Source: Melioribacteraceae bacterium (GTDB taxonomy: Bacteria > Bacteroidota > Ignavibacteria > Ignavibacteriales > Melioribacteraceae). Taken from it: 46,767 bases of DNA. Under the pieces are notes generated by a model, which made no database searches, was not told the DNA's origin, and was given only the letters and a program-made list of their open reading frames with translations. Location: assembly GCA_026417375.1 (NCBI GenBank), contig JAOADJ010000010.1, positions 1 to 46,767 of the forward strand, written 5' to 3'. Below, piece after piece: positions 1 through 8,384 of the stretch. The translations under genes and the position numbers were made by a program. Positions within the stretch are counted from its first letter, which is position 1. Each line of letters begins with the position of its first letter.

Positions 1-119
1 TGTATGAATCGAATCCTCCAGAGGCGGACAGGTCCACCTGTCGGTAGACAGGACTACTAATCAGCAGTTAAACCGTAGCGGAATTTCTGCCAGAGGCGGA
101 TCAGCCTTTGGCTGAGAGA
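1..119. repeat. GC-rich modular palindromic repeat, copy 1
   Basis: First copy of a 119-bp direct repeat; the second copy lies 156 bp further on and I see no difference between them. Each copy has two modules that open with the same 11-mer, ccagaggcgga (18-28 and 90-100). The first header runs into a hairpin, gacaggt-cc-acctgtc (27-42). The second is followed by tcagcc-ttt-ggctga (101-115). The element is much richer in G+C than its surroundings and has no reading frame. It looks like a dispersed intergenic repeat (REP/MITE-like). The window starts inside or at the edge of the element, so its left limit is unknown. Confidence 0.85.
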
Positions 120-156
120 TTTAACAAGCTACCATTTATATTTTTGCTCTTTTCTT

Positions 157-275
157 TGTATGAATCGAATCCTCCAGAGGCGGACAGGTCCACCTGTCGG
201 TAGACAGGACTACTAATCAGCAGTTAAACCGTAGCGGAATTTCTGCCAGAGGCGGATCAGCCTTTGGCTGAGAGA
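157..275. repeat. GC-rich modular palindromic repeat, copy 2
   Basis: Second copy of the 119-bp repeat, separated from copy 1 by a 37-bp AT-rich spacer. The 11-mer headers are at 174-184 and 246-256, and the hairpins at 183-198 and 257-271. The match to copy 1 ends at the same base (gagaga, then t in copy 1 and c in copy 2), so the boundary is sharp. Near-identity implies recent duplication or gene conversion. Confidence 0.85.
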
Positions 276-1017
276 CTTATTCACTATTAGTTTTATAATT
301 ATTTACTTTCCGAATCTTCCAGAACTGAACTTGTTTATTTGTTAGATGTTCGCATTTATCAAAATTGTCAATTTTAATTCGATGTAATCTACCGTATTAA
401 ATTCTTTTGAATAAAATAAATTATTTGTTGATTACTTTCTCAATTCTAAATAAATCCTTTTTCATAAATTTTTTTTCAACTTCCATAATGAGTTCTTTCA
501 AAATTACTATCTGAAATTAGAGTGATTTCTTTTTTTCAAATTAATTTTCTGATAATAGTAATTGTTAATCTTTAATAACAAAATTGGACATTATGTGTTT
601 TTCTTGTATTTTTAATTTATTACTTCAGGATTTTTGTATCTCTTATAAATTTTTAATGATCTTTTCCTGAAATATTAATTGTTCCGGTTGTCTTTGATTT
701 AATGTATCTCCAAAAAGTAAAATTTAATACCATATAATTTTGCCATTTATTCTTCTTACTTCCTTCTCAACAAATTTTACTTTTCTTTAGAATTTATTTA
801 ATGAAATTTCAGGTTACTGTTTTAGAAATGTGCCAATAACATATTTAATTATTAATGCTTTATGTGCCTATCATGACCTTAAAATAAATATAATTTTTTA
901 ATACTTTATAAAATAGTTGTCAATAAAACAATTTTAATTTGTTAATATTTTAACCCATTATACCAACAATCCTGCTTCTATCTAAAAACATTAATTAATT
1001 TTTTATAAAGGTGAGTT
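276..1017. other. Long AT-rich region without a recognisable gene
   Basis: About 740 bases between the repeats and the amidohydrolase gene. No reading frame of convincing length or composition is visible on either strand, and no tRNA or strong hairpin. Only a few 20-35-codon open stretches occur, for example on the minus strand around 285-395. The last bases hold a plausible ribosome binding site (aaaggtgag) for the next gene. The length is unusual for this otherwise compact window and may be decayed sequence. Confidence 0.5.
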
Positions 1018-2355
1018 ATGAATAAATTAAAATATATATTTATAATAATATTTTGTTCTTGCATAAACTACCTAAATGCTCAAACATCATATGATTTGTT
1101 AATCAAAGATGTGAACGTAGTTGACGTAAAAAATGGAAAAATTCTGCAAAATCAGAATGTTGGAATAGTTGGAGAGAGAATTAAAATAATTTCAAAGTCA
1201 ACAGAAAAAATTAAAGCAAAAGAAATATTAAATGGTAAGGATAAATTTTTAATTCCCAGTTTATGGGATATTCATACTCATAACTGGTGGCAAATCCATT
1301 TTTCAGATTTATATGTTTCTTATGGCGTTCTTGGAGTAAGAAATATGTACACTCCAATGGCATTCATAAAACCATTAAAAGATAGTATTGATAATAATTT
1401 AATAAACGGTCCAAAATACATTGCTGCTGGTAGAGTTTTAGAGGGTTCTAATCCTGAATATCCTGATTGTATTGTTTTGGATGCTGTTGAGAAAATCTCT
1501 CCTGCTTTGGATACTCTTCAAATGGAAGGCTCGGATTTTGTCAAAGTATATAATAAAATTCCAAAAGAAGTTTATTTTGAATTGATGAAAGAAGCAAAGA
1601 AACGCGGTTTGCGTGTTGAAGGGCATCTTCCTATGGATGTTTCAGCAATTGATGCTTCGAATGAAGGACAAAGAAGTTTTGAACATCTTCTCGGTATTCC
1701 AGAATTATGTACAAAAGATACATTATTCAAAGACAAGCATAAACATAAGTTAAATTGGTTTGCAACAGTTATGAAAGAAGATGATTATGGAACAATGACA
1801 ATTGATGAAAAAACTGCAATGGAAAACTTTTCTGTTCTTAAAAGAAATAATACTTATGTTTGCCCTACTTTAGTCACCTGGCATAATTTTCTTAATCCTG
1901 ATTTACCTTATGAAAACAATAAAGTACTCCAAAATCTTACAGAGGAAATAACTGGTTTTTGGAAAAATATGATTGACGGATTCAGAAAGAAAGATAATGA
2001 TTACAAGCAGATGGCATTAAAGAAATATGAGAACTTAAAAAAAGTAACTTATTTATTATACAAATCAGGAGTGCAAATCCTCACAGGTTCTGATGCAATG
2101 AATCCTTACTGTATTCCCGGATACAGTTTACACACTGAATTAGAAATATTAAAATAATGTGGAATTCCGGATTCAGATGTTCTGAAAATGGCAACAATTA
2201 ATGCAGCCGAATTTCTGAATCTAAAAGATTATGGTCAAGTAAAGGAAAACTTTATTGCCTCGTTGGTTTTATTAGATGAAAATCCTTTAACTGATATAAG
2301 AAATACGAGGAGAATTAATTCAGTTATTTTAAAAGGGAAAATTTCTGACAAATAA
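1018..2355 (+). pseudogene. Secreted amidohydrolase, interrupted by an in-frame stop codon
   Basis: Metal-dependent amidohydrolase of the imidazolonepropionase/prolidase-like class, with a signal peptide (residues 1-22, ending LNAQ), so exported. The metal-site residues of the family are all visible: H86-x-H88 (DIHTH), K176 (candidate carbamylated lysine, FVKVY), H203 (GHLP), H223 (FEHLL) and D359 (GSDA). The frame meets TAA at 2155-2157 after 379 residues but continues in the same frame to a second stop at 2353-2355. The extra 65 codons encode the usual family C-terminus (MATINAAEFLNL, LVLLDENPLTDIRNTR). One base change would restore a 445-residue protein. The truncated form lacks the last helix and the small beta-sandwich strand region, so I call it a recent pseudogene; a sequencing error is the main alternative. 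The substrate is unknown. Confidence 0.85.
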
Positions 2356-2419
2356 ATTTTGCGAAAAAGAAATATTATTTTTTTAATTGATTATCTTTTT
2401 TGAAAAGGGTTTCAACTTT

Positions 2420-2851
2420 TTAATTAAAGGAAATTTCAAGAAGAGGATTATAGAATTGAGTTTCTACAAATGAATTAATAATAAAGAAAATAAATAATTC
2501 ATCATTGTTATCAATTTGTCTATAAGCTTCTAAATGTTTTACATCTTTAAATTTTGAAAAATGAATTAATTTATTAAAAATATTATAAGGTTCAACAATA
2601 GGATTTATTTTAATTAGCTCATTGTATGATGGCCACCAATCAGGTATAAAATCTTTATTAATTTCATTTTCAAATATGAATTTTAATGATTCATTATATT
2701 TCGAGTAATTTTCTTATTCCTTGTTGTAATTTAATACCATAAATACACGAAAAATATTTTTACTTTGTAAAGGAATTGAAAATGCATATGCTTCAGTAGT
2801 AAAACTAATAGAATTTTCATATACAGGTATAAATTTCGGAAAAGAAGATTT
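2420..2851 (-). pseudogene. Remnant of an unidentified gene (3' part, with internal stop)
   Basis: On the minus strand an open frame runs from 2851 to a stop at 2420-2422, broken once by TAA at 2714-2716. The translation on both sides looks like real protein (for example AYAFSIPLQSKNIF before the stop; PDWWPSYNELIKINPIVEPY and HLEAYRQIDNNDELFIFF after it). The upstream end is closed by a stop at 2852-2854 without a start codon, so the 5' part is missing. I do not recognise the family. Together with the broken amidohydrolase it marks this end of the window as decaying. Confidence 0.5.
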
Positions 2852-2927
2852 TTAATTTTTTATTAATAGTTACAAAACATGTTTTATAAGATAATTTTTT
2901 CAGGACAAAAAAATTATCTTTAAAAAG

Positions 2928-2962
2928 AAAAGCCCCGAATTTTAATTTTTCGGGGCTTTTTT
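2928..2962 (-). terminator. Rho-independent terminator of tRNA-Thr
   Basis: The stem agccccgaa (2931-2939) pairs with ttcggggct (2949-2957), flanked by A/T runs on both sides. It begins a few bases after the 3' end of tRNA-Thr on the minus strand and is followed there by a T-rich stretch. Confidence 0.85.
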
Positions 2963-2964
2963 AG

Positions 2965-3037
2965 AGCTGGCTATGGGACTCGAACCCGCAACCTGCTGAT
3001 TACAAGTCAGCTGCTCTACCAGTTGAGCTAAGCCAGC
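2965..3037 (-). tRNA. tRNA-Thr (anticodon TGT)
   Basis: The cloverleaf folds by hand: acceptor GCTGGCT/AGCCAGC (7 perfect pairs), D arm GCTC/GAGC, anticodon stem GCTGA/TCAGC with loop CTTGTAA (anticodon TGT, reads ACA), and T loop TTCGAGT. The T stem (GCGGG/CCCAT) has one C-A mismatch. The discriminator base is T and CCA is not encoded. It stands alone with its own terminator and a candidate promoter. Confidence 0.95.
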
Positions 3038-3059
3038 AATCATTTCAAATTTTGCGACG

Positions 3060-3092
3060 CAAATCTAATATTATTTTCTAATTCTATGCAAA
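3060..3092 (-). promoter_or_regulatory. Candidate Bacteroidetes-type promoter for tRNA-Thr
   Basis: On the minus strand, TTTG (3089-3092) is followed after 21 bases by TAGATTTG (3060-3067), matching the Bacteroidetes primary-sigma pattern TTTG/TAnnTTTG. The -7 element ends 22 bases before the mature tRNA 5' end, leaving room for a short leader. In DNA this AT-rich a chance match is possible. Confidence 0.4.
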
Positions 3093-3151
3093 TTTATTCT
3101 TAATTTTTTTCATTTTTCTTTCGTATGTTTTTACAATTAATTTTTAACATT

Positions 3152-3904
3152 ATGACGAAAAATGAATTAAAATATTATTCCTTACTTCTTCAGAAAAAAC
3201 ATAGACGAGAAGAAAATAAATTTTTAGTTGAAGGTATAAAGCTTATAACTGAAGCGTTGAACTCAAATTATGTTTGTGAAAAAGTATTTTATACAAATGC
3301 TTTTTTTGAAAACAACCTGGATAAAATTAATTTTTTAAAAAGTTTTGATATTTCAATAGAACAGATTACAAGAAAAGATATCGAACGATTAAGCGATGTA
3401 AAATCACCTCAAGAAATTGTTGGTGTTTTTCAGATTAAAAATAATTTACACTCTAAAGCAATTTCCAATTTTATTGTTGCTCTTGAAAATATAAATGATC
3501 CAGGAAATTTTGGAACTATAATCAGAAATTGTGATTGGTTTGGTGTTGAAACTATTATTGCAAGTGATGATTGCGCTGAAATTTATTCACCCAAAGTTAT
3601 AAGAGCCTCAGCTGGTTCAGTTTTTCATTTAAATGTAATTGAAGAAAATAATTTTATTGATTCATTAATTAATTATAAAAATGAAGGTTACAAAATTTAT
3701 TGTTCTGATATTAACGGAAAAAATTTAGATAAGATTTTATTCAACGACAAGAAAATTATTTCTCTTTCAAACGAGGCTAATGGACCTTCTCAAACTTTAT
3801 TAAACTTATCAGATGAAATAATTACAATTCCTAAAAAAGGCAAAGCAGAATCATTAAATGTTGCAAACGCATCGGCAATTATTCTATATGAATTAACAAA
3901 ATAA
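3152..3904 (+). CDS. TrmH/SpoU-family RNA 2'-O-methyltransferase
   Basis: SPOUT-class methyltransferase of 250 residues that moves a methyl group from S-adenosylmethionine to a ribose 2'-OH in tRNA or rRNA. The N-terminal substrate-binding domain opens with ELKYYSLLLQKKHR and FLVEG. The catalytic domain shows the three SpoU motifs: NDPGNFGTIIRN (motif 1), LSNEANGPS (motif 2) and IPKKGKAESLNVANAS (motif 3, knotted SAM site). An upstream in-frame ATG at 3125 exists, but the family normally starts near MTKNELKYY, so 3152 is preferred; neither start has a clear ribosome binding site. The exact target nucleotide cannot be told from sequence. Convergent with the T9SS protein gene downstream. Confidence 0.85.
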   Translation: MTKNELKYYSLLLQKKHRREENKFLVEGIKLITEALNSNYVCEKVFYTNAFFENNLDKINFLKSFDISIEQITRKDIERLSDVKSPQEIVGVFQIKNNLHSKAISNFIVALENINDPGNFGTIIRNCDWFGVETIIASDDCAEIYSPKVIRASAGSVFHLNVIEENNFIDSLINYKNEGYKIYCSDINGKNLDKILFNDKKIISLSNEANGPSQTLLNLSDEIITIPKKGKAESLNVANASAIILYELTK

Positions 3905-3908
3905 AAAA

Positions 3909-3939
3909 AGCTGTTAACATTTAATTTTGTTAACAGCTC
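3909..3939 (-). terminator. Rho-independent terminator for the T9SS protein gene
   Basis: Stem agctgttaaca (3909-3919) / tgttaacagct (3929-3939). On the minus strand it is followed by a run of seven T, so it serves the gene ending at 3964. It starts 4 bases past the stop of the convergent methyltransferase gene and may block read-through from that side too. Confidence 0.8.
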
Positions 3940-3963
3940 TAGAAAAACTAAGTATTAAAAAAT

Positions 3964-5016
3964 TTATTTAATCAACAACATTTTCTTTGATTGGGTAAAA
4001 CTACCAGCCTGCAATTTATAAATATAAAAACCAGTTGATAAATTTTTTGCATCAAAGTTGACTGTGTAATTTCCTGCTTTTTGATTTTCATTTACAATAG
4101 TTGAAATTTCATTTCCTAAAACATCGTAGATTTTTAATGTTACTTTACTTTCAAATGGTAATTGATATTTAATTGTTGTTGATGGATTAAATGGATTCGG
4201 AAAATTTTGTGATAATTCAAATGTAGCAGGAATTTGTTGATTATCAATATTCGTCAATGTTAAAAGATCTTTCCAGTTAGTTGCAACTCTGATTTCATCT
4301 AAAAATAAAACCGGACCTGGATTTGTTAAGATGCTTCCGGAAAAAGTTCCACCTTGACGTAATGTAACCATGCTAATATCGGCAACATCAGCTTTTGTAG
4401 TTTCAACATAAGGACCGATTTCTGCAGTTGCTGGTTCTGTTGAAGGAATATTTCCACTAAATACAAAAACTTTTTCTTCATCATTGTTATTACCTGCTAC
4501 TAAAGTATGTTTTCCTATAACCAGGTAAGTTGTATTAAAATTTAAAACTGTATTTCCATAAATATAACCACCAGCTAATTCGTTACTTTTACTTAATCCA
4601 ATAACAAAACCATTCCCCTGTGATTTTATATGTAATCTTAAAGTATAATTTGTTTGAGAAGAACTTGGAGAAAGTGCTATAAAATAATCTCCAATTGAAG
4701 ATGCTGATGTTACATTTATTAAAAATGATAAATAAGCAGAACCCGAAGAAATGATTGAAAATTGTTTATAAACATCTTGACCAGATTCTTTTATTCTTGT
4801 TGCATTTCCTTTTGATGAATAACCGGTTAATGATAATCCAGGTGAAACAACCATTAAAGGATTGCTATTATTTGTTCCTGAAAGTAACCAACCTTTTGCT
4901 TTTAATGAATCCCCAGCTGTTGCTGTATAATCGAAACTTTCAGAAAAAACAGCTTGTGCATAAATTAAATTTGTGAATAAGTAAAAACATATTAAAACTA
5001 GTAATAATTTTTTCAT
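3964..5016 (-). CDS. Secreted protein with T9SS C-terminal sorting domain
   Basis: 350-residue exported protein. Residues 1-20 are a signal peptide (ending LIYAQ). Residues 21-260 are beta-rich (FSESFDYTATAGDSL, later VLFLDEIRVATNW) and look like a jelly-roll of the kind found in surface carbohydrate-binding or adhesive proteins, but no catalytic motif is recognisable. Residues 264-350 are a type A T9SS sorting domain (FELSQNFPNPFNPSTTIKY, then KIYDVLGNE, ending SKKMLLIK), which is normally removed as the protein is released or attached to the surface. The gene starts 20 bases after the TonB receptor gene upstream, so the two are almost certainly co-transcribed and may act on the same ligand. 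Confidence 0.8.
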   Translation of the reverse strand: MKKLLLVLICFYLFTNLIYAQAVFSESFDYTATAGDSLKAKGWLLSGTNNSNPLMVVSPGLSLTGYSSKGNATRIKESGQDVYKQFSIISSGSAYLSFLINVTSASSIGDYFIALSPSSSQTNYTLRLHIKSQGNGFVIGLSKSNELAGGYIYGNTVLNFNTTYLVIGKHTLVAGNNNDEEKVFVFSGNIPSTEPATAEIGPYVETTKADVADISMVTLRQGGTFSGSILTNPGPVLFLDEIRVATNWKDLLTLTNIDNQQIPATFELSQNFPNPFNPSTTIKYQLPFESKVTLKIYDVLGNEISTIVNENQKAGNYTVNFDAKNLSTGFYIYKLQAGSFTQSKKMLLIK

Positions 5017-5036
5017 ATTAACCTCTATTAATTTTA

Positions 5037-7667
5037 TTAAAATGTAAATGCAAATTGTAAATTATACCATCTTTCTCTTCCGTAGAAAAATTTAGCAGTA
5101 GTAGCTATATGATTTGTTCCATCTAAAGCATCGAGAATATAATTTTTATTATTTAACAAATTAAACACATGGAAATTTAAGTTAGCTTTTTTCAAAATAA
5201 AATCTGAAATATAAAATGTAAATCCAATGTGTAAATCAACTAAGTTTACAGTTGGAAGTTGCCATGACTGACCACGATCATTTGGATTTGTTCTGTTATC
5301 GGGATTAAAGCTTGCAAAGTTTCTTCCTTCAAATTTATATACTGGATTAATAAACATATTTAATCCACGCATTAAATTTAGTCTGTAATTTATTTGAATA
5401 TTAGCTTGTTGTTGTGGAAATTCACTAACATAAAGATCTTTCACATAAAGGTTCACTTTTTTAATCGCAGTAGGATTATTTTCCGGCGAAATTAAAGCTT
5501 CGACATCATTTAAGAATTTACCAACCACGTATGAAGCAGCACCTTTTAATTCCAAGTTTCTTATAATTCTAAAGACATACTCTAATTCAAAACCAGAATG
5601 TAATTGTTCTGATCCGGAAACATTTGCATATTTTGTTACAACATCTCCTGAAGTTGGATCTATATCCGAATATGAAATAGTAATTGCTCTGTCTTTCCAT
5701 TTAGTATAAAATCCATTTGCTCTTACTAAAACATTTTTTGATGAAAGAATATATCCTAATTCTAAACCTAATACTTTTTCATTTTTTGCATTTTTAGAAA
5801 CAATATTTGTGTTATTTGCAAAAATGTTATTTACCATCGGAGCAGTTGAAAAATATCCAACATTAAAAAATGCCTGATTATATTCATCTAAATTATAATT
5901 CAAACCTGTTTTTCCTGTGTAACCGAAAAAGTTTTGCCATGCAGTTTCTCTAAAAGGATCATTCTTTTTATAAAGAAAATAATCTAATCTTTTAGCTCCC
6001 TGAGATGATGCTGATAAATTTATAAATGTTGAAATATTTCCGGATTTATATTCAAGTTGCCCGAATCCACCATACTGACGAACATAAAAATCATTATAAT
6101 AATTAACCTTTTCACCTACCTTTACCATTTTGCCATAAGTTCTTTTGGTAACAGGATCTGTATAAATTCCATTAACATCTTTAAAATCAACATAATAATC
6201 ACCACCAATTAGATCTCTGATTTCTTGATAATGAATTCCTATATAGTATCTTCCATCAATTCCTGTGTTAAGTGTAAATTCTGGTGTAAGTCTTGTTTTA
6301 AATGTTGAAAGCAATCCATACCAATCATGGTTATTAACAGAATTTCGTAAAATTGTTGAAGTAGCTCGTTTAAGTGTTTCGCTATAAGTTTTGTCAATTG
6401 TTTTTGAATTGATATTAAAAACTTTATCATAGTCGCGATAATTTTGGTAAACACTATCTTGTGCTTTAGTAATAGCTGGTGCAAAAGGACCAAGTGTACC
6501 ACTTCCATAACCACGCCCGATTGAATAATAAACTACAGTTGATAAAATTGAATGATTTGAAATCTGCCAATTCCAATCAATATTAAATTGCGGTTTGTGA
6601 AATTTATTAACTGCTTCATTAATCCATCCACCTTTTAATCTTCCCATAGCATAATTAAAATTGCGTCCATACTTTTCCCAATCAGCAGCAGTTAAACGTG
6701 CATAACTAAATGGTCTTTGACCATGTTCTTGTGGAGAACCTACTCCACGTAATTCGATTGAATGATCTCCAAAGACACCACCAAGAGCAAAAAAGTAAGT
6801 GAATTCTTTATTATACGTACCAACGGCATAACCATCCCAGTTTCTTTTTGAGAACAAAGCTGTAACAGCAAAATTGTTAAATATTTTTTGATGAAAAGAA
6901 AGACTTCCTTTAATTAAATTATTTGAACCATATTCGGATTTAATTCTAATGTATTCTGTTTCGCTTGCAATACCTTTTGTAATCATATTAAGAACACCAC
7001 CAACAGCATTAACAGAATAAGGTGAAGCACCAATTCCTCTTTGAATTTGTGAATCTTCTAAAACATCACCAAGCCCAGCCCAATTTGACCAATAAACCCA
7101 TTTGTTTTCCATATCGTTAACTGGAACACCATTAACCATAACGGCAACATTTCGTTGAGAAAATCCACGGACATAAAGAGTAGCATCACCAGCTCCACCA
7201 CCGGAAGCAGATGAATAAACACTCGGTGTTGTAGCTAGTTCTTGTGGAATATCCCTCGACGCCAATTTAAATTCTAAATCGGCACCTTTCACTTCAGAAA
7301 ATGCTACAGGTGTTTCTCTTAAAACTGCTTTAGTGCTTTTTACCACAGTTTCACTTAATAAAACTGATGTTGGTTCTAATAAAAAATTTACAACTATATC
7401 TTTATCAACAGAAACATTTTTGGATTTAGTTGTATAGCCGATATAAGAAACTGTAATTTCGTAAACACCTGCTTTAAGATTTTCAATTTGATAATTACCA
7501 TTCATATCGGTTGTTGCGCCAACAGATAAATCTTTAATCATTACTGTTGCACCAAATAATTTTTCACCATTTGAAGCATCAGATACTGTTCCGAATATTT
7601 TTAAATTTTGAGAGAATAATAAGTTTGTAAAAAAGATTGTTAATAATAGTAACATTAATTTCTTCAT
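5037..7667 (-). CDS. TonB-dependent outer-membrane receptor with CarboxypepD-like N-terminal domain
   Basis: 876-residue receptor. Signal peptide at 1-19 (ending LLFSQ), a carboxypeptidase-regulatory-like beta-sandwich at about 21-105 (GTVSDASNGEKLFGATV, IGYTTKSK), a TonB plug at about 115-235 (YVRGFSQRNVAVMVNGVPV), then a 22-strand-type barrel ending in a C-terminal Phe (LQFAFTF). It would import a ligand across the outer membrane using TonB energy; the ligand is unknown. There is no SusD partner; the neighbour downstream is a T9SS-secreted protein. It starts 29 bases after ruvA with an AGGATAA ribosome binding site, so read-through from ruvA is possible. Confidence 0.9.
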   Translation of the reverse strand: MKKLMLLLLTIFFTNLLFSQNLKIFGTVSDASNGEKLFGATVMIKDLSVGATTDMNGNYQIENLKAGVYEITVSYIGYTTKSKNVSVDKDIVVNFLLEPTSVLLSETVVKSTKAVLRETPVAFSEVKGADLEFKLASRDIPQELATTPSVYSSASGGGAGDATLYVRGFSQRNVAVMVNGVPVNDMENKWVYWSNWAGLGDVLEDSQIQRGIGASPYSVNAVGGVLNMITKGIASETEYIRIKSEYGSNNLIKGSLSFHQKIFNNFAVTALFSKRNWDGYAVGTYNKEFTYFFALGGVFGDHSIELRGVGSPQEHGQRPFSYARLTAADWEKYGRNFNYAMGRLKGGWINEAVNKFHKPQFNIDWNWQISNHSILSTVVYYSIGRGYGSGTLGPFAPAITKAQDSVYQNYRDYDKVFNINSKTIDKTYSETLKRATSTILRNSVNNHDWYGLLSTFKTRLTPEFTLNTGIDGRYYIGIHYQEIRDLIGGDYYVDFKDVNGIYTDPVTKRTYGKMVKVGEKVNYYNDFYVRQYGGFGQLEYKSGNISTFINLSASSQGAKRLDYFLYKKNDPFRETAWQNFFGYTGKTGLNYNLDEYNQAFFNVGYFSTAPMVNNIFANNTNIVSKNAKNEKVLGLELGYILSSKNVLVRANGFYTKWKDRAITISYSDIDPTSGDVVTKYANVSGSEQLHSGFELEYVFRIIRNLELKGAASYVVGKFLNDVEALISPENNPTAIKKVNLYVKDLYVSEFPQQQANIQINYRLNLMRGLNMFINPVYKFEGRNFASFNPDNRTNPNDRGQSWQLPTVNLVDLHIGFTFYISDFILKKANLNFHVFNLLNNKNYILDALDGTNHIATTAKFFYGRERWYNLQFAFTF

Positions 7668-7696
7668 ATTTGTTATCCTGATAATAAAGTATAAAT

Positions 7697-8278
7697 TTAT
7701 TTATTGAGATTATTTAAAGCTTCTCTGATTAAATCTTCGATTGTTGAGTTTGGTTTAATATCTAAAATAGCTCTAACAATTCTTTCAGATACTTTTTGAT
7801 TATACCCTAAATTAACTAATGCTGCTACGGCATCATTTCTTATATTACCTGAAACTAAACTTGATTTTTCAACTGAAATATTATCAACTTTATCACGAAG
7901 TTCAATCATTAATCTTTCTGCGGTTTTTCTTCCAATTCCCGGTATAGAAATTAATCTTGATATATTAGAAGTTTTTAATGCTTCTTTGAGGTCATCAATT
8001 TGAATTCCTGAAAGAATACCCTGAGCAGATTTTGGTCCAATGCCTGAAACACTAATTAACAGTTCAAACATTTCTTTTTCCGCTTCGGTATAAAATCCAA
8101 ATAATTCTAATTGATCTTCTCTGACATGTAAATGTGTATAAAGTGATATTTCTTCCTGTTCATTAATTTTTTCAAATGTGTTTATTGAAATATTTAATAA
8201 GTATCCCACGCCGTTAACATCAATTAAAATCTTAGTGGGTTTTTTGTTAATAACTTTGCCTTTGATAAAACCAATCAT
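7697..8278 (-). CDS. ruvA: Holliday junction branch migration protein RuvA
   Basis: 193 residues, normal for RuvA, which binds four-way junctions as a tetramer and loads the RuvB motor. The N-terminal OB domain (MIGFIKGKV, VGYLLNI, HLHVREDQLELFGF) is followed by two helix-hairpin-helix motifs (SGIGPKSAQGIL and PGIGRKTAERL), then a linker and domain III (about 147-193) that contacts RuvB. No ruvB or ruvC is in the window. Cytoplasmic. Confidence 0.95.
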   Translation of the reverse strand: MIGFIKGKVINKKPTKILIDVNGVGYLLNISINTFEKINEQEEISLYTHLHVREDQLELFGFYTEAEKEMFELLISVSGIGPKSAQGILSGIQIDDLKEALKTSNISRLISIPGIGRKTAERLMIELRDKVDNISVEKSSLVSGNIRNDAVAALVNLGYNQKVSERIVRAILDIKPNSTIEDLIREALNNLNK

Positions 8279-8384
8279 AACTTTAAACTATAATATTTTA
8301 TTAAAAAGAAATAGAACACAGTTAATTTCGACTAATAAAAATCTGAGAATAGATTAAACTAATTAACTATGTTCTATTAAAAAT

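Noticed and set aside
1..275. Possible CRISPR array
   Set aside because: Only two repeat units, each 119 bp with internal hairpins, and one 37-bp AT-rich spacer; no cas genes nearby.
285..395. Minus-strand open stretch with protein-like residues (YGRLHRIKIDNFDKCEH)
   Set aside because: Only about 35 codons, no start or ribosome binding site, stops on both sides; too short to call a gene or remnant.
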